From CAZEAN01 sp964510225 (GTDB lineage Bacteria > Planctomycetota > Planctomycetia > Isosphaerales > Isosphaeraceae): DNA of 17,189 nt. The translations under genes and the position numbers were made by a program. How positions within the stretch are numbered: the first letter of the stretch is position 1; each line of letters begins with the position of its first letter. The notes beneath the pieces were generated by a model that was given only the letters and a program-made list of their open reading frames with translations, made no database searches and was not told the origin of the DNA. Of this stretch, positions 14,539-17,189 are shown in pieces. Location: NCBI GenBank assembly GCA_964510225.1, contig CAZEAN010000120.1, positions 1 to 17,189 of the forward strand, written 5' to 3'.

Positions 14539-15822
14539 TTACTCATGCCGGAGTGCTTCGATCGGATCCATTTTGGCGGCCCTAGAAGCGGGATAGAGCC
14601 CGGCCAAGATTCCGACGAGAACAGAAACTCCGAAAGACAAGAGAACCGGCCTCAAGGTCACGATGGCTTTAATCTCGTCGCTCAGTTGTGAGAGAAATTG
14701 GGGAACGACAACTCCGATCGCGACTCCGATGAGCCCCCCGATCCCCGAAAGGACGACGGTTTCGATCAAGAATTGCTGGGTGATGTCACGCCGCTTCGCT
14801 CCCAACGCCCGACGGATACCGATCTCTCGAGTCCGTTCTGTCACGGTTGCGAGCATAATGTTCATAATCCCGATACCACCGACGATCAGCGAGATCGCAG
14901 CGATCGATCCGAGGACATAGCTAAAGATCCGTGCTTGCCGCTTCGCCTGCTCCAGCAGGTCGTAAGGAATCGTCGGAACAACGTCGCCTTTGTCTTTATG
15001 GCTTTTATCGACAATCCGCGAGACAACCCTCGCCGTCTTGGTAACATCTTCGATGTCCTCTACCTGAAGCGTGATCTGCGTCAGTTGGGTCTCTTCGCCC
15101 TCGAACGACCCCGAACGGCTGGAGATGATCCGTTCGCCGAATCGGACCCGGCAGGTACTTAGTGGGATGTAGACATCACGGTCGAAGTTCTGCGCCGCAA
15201 GCGAACCACCCGCTGCAGCAGTGGAACCTCGAGGCGCTGTGACACCGATCACCACATAATAGTCCGAGCCGATCTTGACCGATTGTTCTAACGGATTCTC
15301 GATCGGGAAGAGGGTCTGCGCGGTCTCGTGAGCAAGCACGCAGAAATTCTCAAAAAAGCGATCGTCGGCAGGTTTCAGGAAACGGCCACGAGCCATCTTC
15401 AGCCGGTTGAACTCGAGATAATCATGGGTCGTGCCGACGACCCGAGCTTCCATAAATTTATCTTCGTGACGGACTTCGCGGACGATCTCCCGAATCGGAA
15501 GTGCTTTCTTGATGGTCGGCACAGTACCGAGGATGTTGTCAAAATCATCGTACTTGAGCCCGTAATTGAGAACCCGCGCCGGACGTCCAGTCGCCTTGCT
15601 CTGTGATTCTTGGCTTGGCTTCTGGGAGCGATAGATGATGTTTGTGGCACCGAGCTGAGCGATCTGCTCTTGAGCATCCCGTGCGGCCCCTTCGCCGACC
15701 GCAAGCATCATAATCACCGCGGCGACACCGAAGACCACGCCGAGGATCGTCAGGCTGGAACGGAGCTTGTGAAGGAGGAGGCTCTTAACACCCAGATTGA
15801 CGCTTCGCCAGATACGTCCCAT
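14539..15822 (-). CDS. MacB-like ABC transporter permease (FtsX family)
   Basis: The product is 427 residues. There is one N-terminal membrane helix at about residues 22-42 (SSLTILGVVFGVAAVIMMLA), a large extracytoplasmic MacB_PCD-like domain from about 45 to 295, then three helices at about 301-325, 352-375 and 390-412. The FtsX signature GIGIMNIMLATVTERTREIG and RRALGAKRRDI lies between the second and third helices, and the protein ends DPIEALRHE, as in MacB-type permeases. With the ATPase encoded 77 bp upstream it would form a split MacB, a tripartite mechanotransmission exporter of peptides, lipids or macrolide-like molecules working with a periplasmic adaptor. The substrate is unknown. 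An Ala/Gly-rich loop (GSTAAAGGSLAAQ) sits in the periplasmic domain. The gene is closed by the terminator at 14418-14456. Confidence 0.93.
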   Translation of the reverse strand: MGRIWRSVNLGVKSLLLHKLRSSLTILGVVFGVAAVIMMLAVGEGAARDAQEQIAQLGATNIIYRSQKPSQESQSKATGRPARVLNYGLKYDDFDNILGTVPTIKKALPIREIVREVRHEDKFMEARVVGTTHDYLEFNRLKMARGRFLKPADDRFFENFCVLAHETAQTLFPIENPLEQSVKIGSDYYVVIGVTAPRGSTAAAGGSLAAQNFDRDVYIPLSTCRVRFGERIISSRSGSFEGEETQLTQITLQVEDIEDVTKTARVVSRIVDKSHKDKGDVVPTIPYDLLEQAKRQARIFSYVLGSIAAISLIVGGIGIMNIMLATVTERTREIGIRRALGAKRRDITQQFLIETVVLSGIGGLIGVAIGVVVPQFLSQLSDEIKAIVTLRPVLLSFGVSVLVGILAGLYPASRAAKMDPIEALRHE

Positions 15823-15899
15823 GGTTGGTACTCAGTCTTGCTTGGTGAGGAGATTCGATTGCCGTTGTTGGATAAATCCGTCAAGATCTGCAAGCAGCG

Positions 15900-16748
15900 C
15901 TACTGGGAGGTGACCGCTTGGTGTTGGAGGCCCGAACCAACACCGAGACCGACTACATGGGGCGGGGCGTCCTTCATCCGCTCGCTCGGAGCGTCGTGGA
16001 TAATCTGACCGTCACGCATCCGGATAATCCGTTTCGCATGCTCGGCAATATCATCTTCGTGGGTCACCATAATGATAGTTTTGTCTTCTTCCTCGTTCAG
16101 TCGCCCGAGCATCGCCATGATTTCATCGCTCGTCGCACTGTCGAGGTTACCAGTCGCCTCGTCTGCGAGGATGATGAATGGGTTGTTAATCAGAGAGCGT
16201 GCAATTGCCACACGTTGCTGTTGGCCACCGGAGAGCTGCATCGGACGGTGATCAAGTCGCTGTGAAAGTCCGACGAGTTCAGCGAGCTTTAACGTATAGT
16301 CGTGATCACTCTGGCTAATTGCACCGGAGCCTTGGTAAGTCAGAGGAAGTTGGATGTTCTCGTAGACAGTATATTGTTGGATCAGGTTGTACGACTGGAA
16401 GATGAACCCAATCCGACGGCTCCTGATCTCCGAGAGTTCGTCGTCAGAAAAGTTGGCGACATCATCACTGTCGAGGAGGTACTCACCACTCGTGGGACGG
16501 TCAAGACAGCCGAGAAGGTTCAAAAGCGTACTTTTCCCGGAACCAGACTGGCCCATGATAGCCACGGACTCACCCAGGTAAACGTCGACGCAGACACCAC
16601 GGAGTGCGTGGACGATGATCGCCTCTTGCCCCCGCGAGTGGCGTCCCATGACATACTGTTTCCGGATGTCACGGAGGCGGACCACCGGCCGGGACCCATC
16701 GGGTCCCGACTCTTTATCCAACATCATTGAGGCAAACGGGTCACTCAT
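15900..16748 (-). CDS. MacB/LolD-type ABC transporter ATP-binding protein
   Basis: The product is 282 residues. All nucleotide-binding motifs are present: Walker A GQSGSGKST (66-74), Q-loop Gln118 in FIFQSYNL, signature LSGGQQQRVAIARS (172-185), Walker B FIILADEATGNLD (191-203) and His230 in MVTHEDD. The arrangement matches the MacB/LolD subfamily. An N-terminal extension of about 20 residues and a C-terminal tail of about 25 residues (from KDAPPHVVG) exceed the usual domain. It powers the permease encoded next downstream. Its ATG overlaps the TGA of the glycine-rich gene (ATGA, 16745-16748), implying translational coupling, while 77 bp separate it from the permease start. It is cytoplasmic and membrane-associated. 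Confidence 0.95.
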   Translation of the reverse strand: MSDPFASMMLDKESGPDGSRPVVRLRDIRKQYVMGRHSRGQEAIIVHALRGVCVDVYLGESVAIMGQSGSGKSTLLNLLGCLDRPTSGEYLLDSDDVANFSDDELSEIRSRRIGFIFQSYNLIQQYTVYENIQLPLTYQGSGAISQSDHDYTLKLAELVGLSQRLDHRPMQLSGGQQQRVAIARSLINNPFIILADEATGNLDSATSDEIMAMLGRLNEEEDKTIIMVTHEDDIAEHAKRIIRMRDGQIIHDAPSERMKDAPPHVVGLGVGSGLQHQAVTSQ

Positions 16749-17122
16749 TGTCCACGCCCTCCGCCGCCACCACCACGCTGACGCATTTGCTCCATCTGTT
16801 GGATCTGGGCATCACTAAATCCAGCCTTCTTCATAAGCTCTTTACGTTCCGAATCGCTTGTGCTGGGATTGAAGAGCTTCTGACGGTCCTCACCGCTCAG
16901 ATTCTGCATCTTTTGACGGAAGTCCGCCATTCCTGCACCGCCACCACCTTGTCCACCCCCAGGACCTCCACTACCACCCCCAGGACCACCTTGACGGCCA
17001 CCCCCAGGACCACCTTGACGGCCACCAGCAGGACCGAACTGTCCGCCACCCGGGCCACCAGCTTCACCACCACGACCCCGAGGAGTCGCTTCGCTCTTTG
17101 CTTTTTCAGCGTTGGAGGCGTC
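16745..17122 (-). CDS. Glycine-rich protein or adaptor tail, 5' end unresolved
   Basis: The frame is open from after a TAA at 17125-17123 down to the TGA at 16747-16745, with no ATG, GTG or TTG before ATG 16930. Starting at 16930 would give 61 residues with no convincing ribosome site. Before that ATG the frame encodes ASNAEKAKSEATPRGRGG and then about 40 Gly/Pro/Gln residues in repeats (GGPGGGRQ). After it come an acidic/basic helical part (FRQKMQNLSGEDRQKLFNP, ERKELMKKAGFSDAQIQQME) and a Gly-rich end. The coding-like composition upstream suggests a longer gene whose frame is broken. The same frame also stays open from the TAA back to the window edge (AACGSEKSLNPADASEWR). Overlap with the ATPase start suggests it belongs to the efflux operon, perhaps as the C-terminal tail of an adaptor; that is inference. 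Confidence 0.55.
   Translation of the reverse strand, partial: DASNAEKAKSEATPRGRGGEAGGPGGGQFGPAGGRQGGPGGGRQGGPGGGSGGPGGGQGGGGAGMADFRQKMQNLSGEDRQKLFNPSTSDSERKELMKKAGFSDAQIQQMEQMRQRGGGGGGRGQ
16956..17034 (-). repeat. 24-bp in-frame tandem repeat encoding Gly/Pro/Arg/Gln units
   Basis: Exact copies at 16977-17000 and 17001-17024, with a shortened copy at 16956-16976 and a partial one after 17024. Each unit is 8 codons (GGPGGGRQ), so copy-number change keeps the frame. Confidence 0.8.
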
Positions 17123-17189
17123 TTAGTGGCGCCACTCGCTGGCGTCGGCGGGATTTAGCGACTTTTCCGAACCACAAGCCGCCGCACGG

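Noticed and set aside
15610..16008. Plus-strand 132-residue open frame across the permease/ATPase junction
   Set aside because: It is antisense to both ABC genes, with no ribosome site or domain.
16727..17158. Plus-strand 143-residue Thr/Pro-rich open frame
   Set aside because: It is antisense to the glycine-rich repeats and the ATPase start; its composition is the mirror of GGN codons, with no ribosome site.

Overview
The window looks like chromosomal DNA from a planctomycete (Planctomycetota, probably class Planctomycetia; I would not place it lower). The evidence is a DUF1559 pseudopilin-like protein with the H-X9-DG C-terminal box, a small surface protein with an LExR-x-LL motif like the planctomycetal LEPR-XLL signature, a HlyD-type adaptor with a large glycine/serine insert, and the remains of a DUF4058 gene. 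I recognise no tRNA, rRNA, CRISPR array, insertion sequence or phage gene.

Layout. 1-1519 (minus): two tail-to-head genes for membrane-anchored TPR proteins, the second cut by the window edge. 1640-3258 (minus): a DUF1559 protein preceded by a 71-residue lipoprotein that starts with TTG. 3483-5248 (plus): a six-helix membrane protein of unknown function with an internal duplication, then a small exported-type protein built of three tandem ~42-residue helical repeats. 5249-6970: gene-poor, containing a DUF4058 pseudogene on the minus strand broken by three nonsense codons and two frameshifts. 6971-9065 (plus): an unrecognised 247-residue protein, then a PLP-dependent aminotransferase. 9092-10921 (minus): a HlyD-type periplasmic adaptor. 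11423-13752 (plus): Mn-type superoxide dismutase, a low-complexity lipoprotein and an RluA-family pseudouridine synthase. 13758-14246 (minus): GreA. 14539-17189 (minus): a MacB-like ABC efflux unit with a glycine-rich upstream gene whose 5' part is frame-broken, then the ATPase and the permease, closed by a strong hairpin with a U-rich tail.

How they work together. The ATPase and the FtsX-fold permease are split halves of a MacB-like transporter. The glycine-rich protein is translationally coupled to the ATPase by an ATGA overlap and may be the tail of the cognate adaptor. A second adaptor at 9092-10921 lies about 3.6 kb from the permease, with unrelated plus-strand genes between. The rest is housekeeping (SOD, GreA, pseudouridine synthase, aminotransferase) mixed with lineage-specific envelope proteins. 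I see no defence system or biosynthetic cluster. The least explained parts are the repeat protein at 4679-5248, the duplicated membrane protein at 3483-4328, the decaying DUF4058 locus and the broken glycine-rich gene at the right edge.
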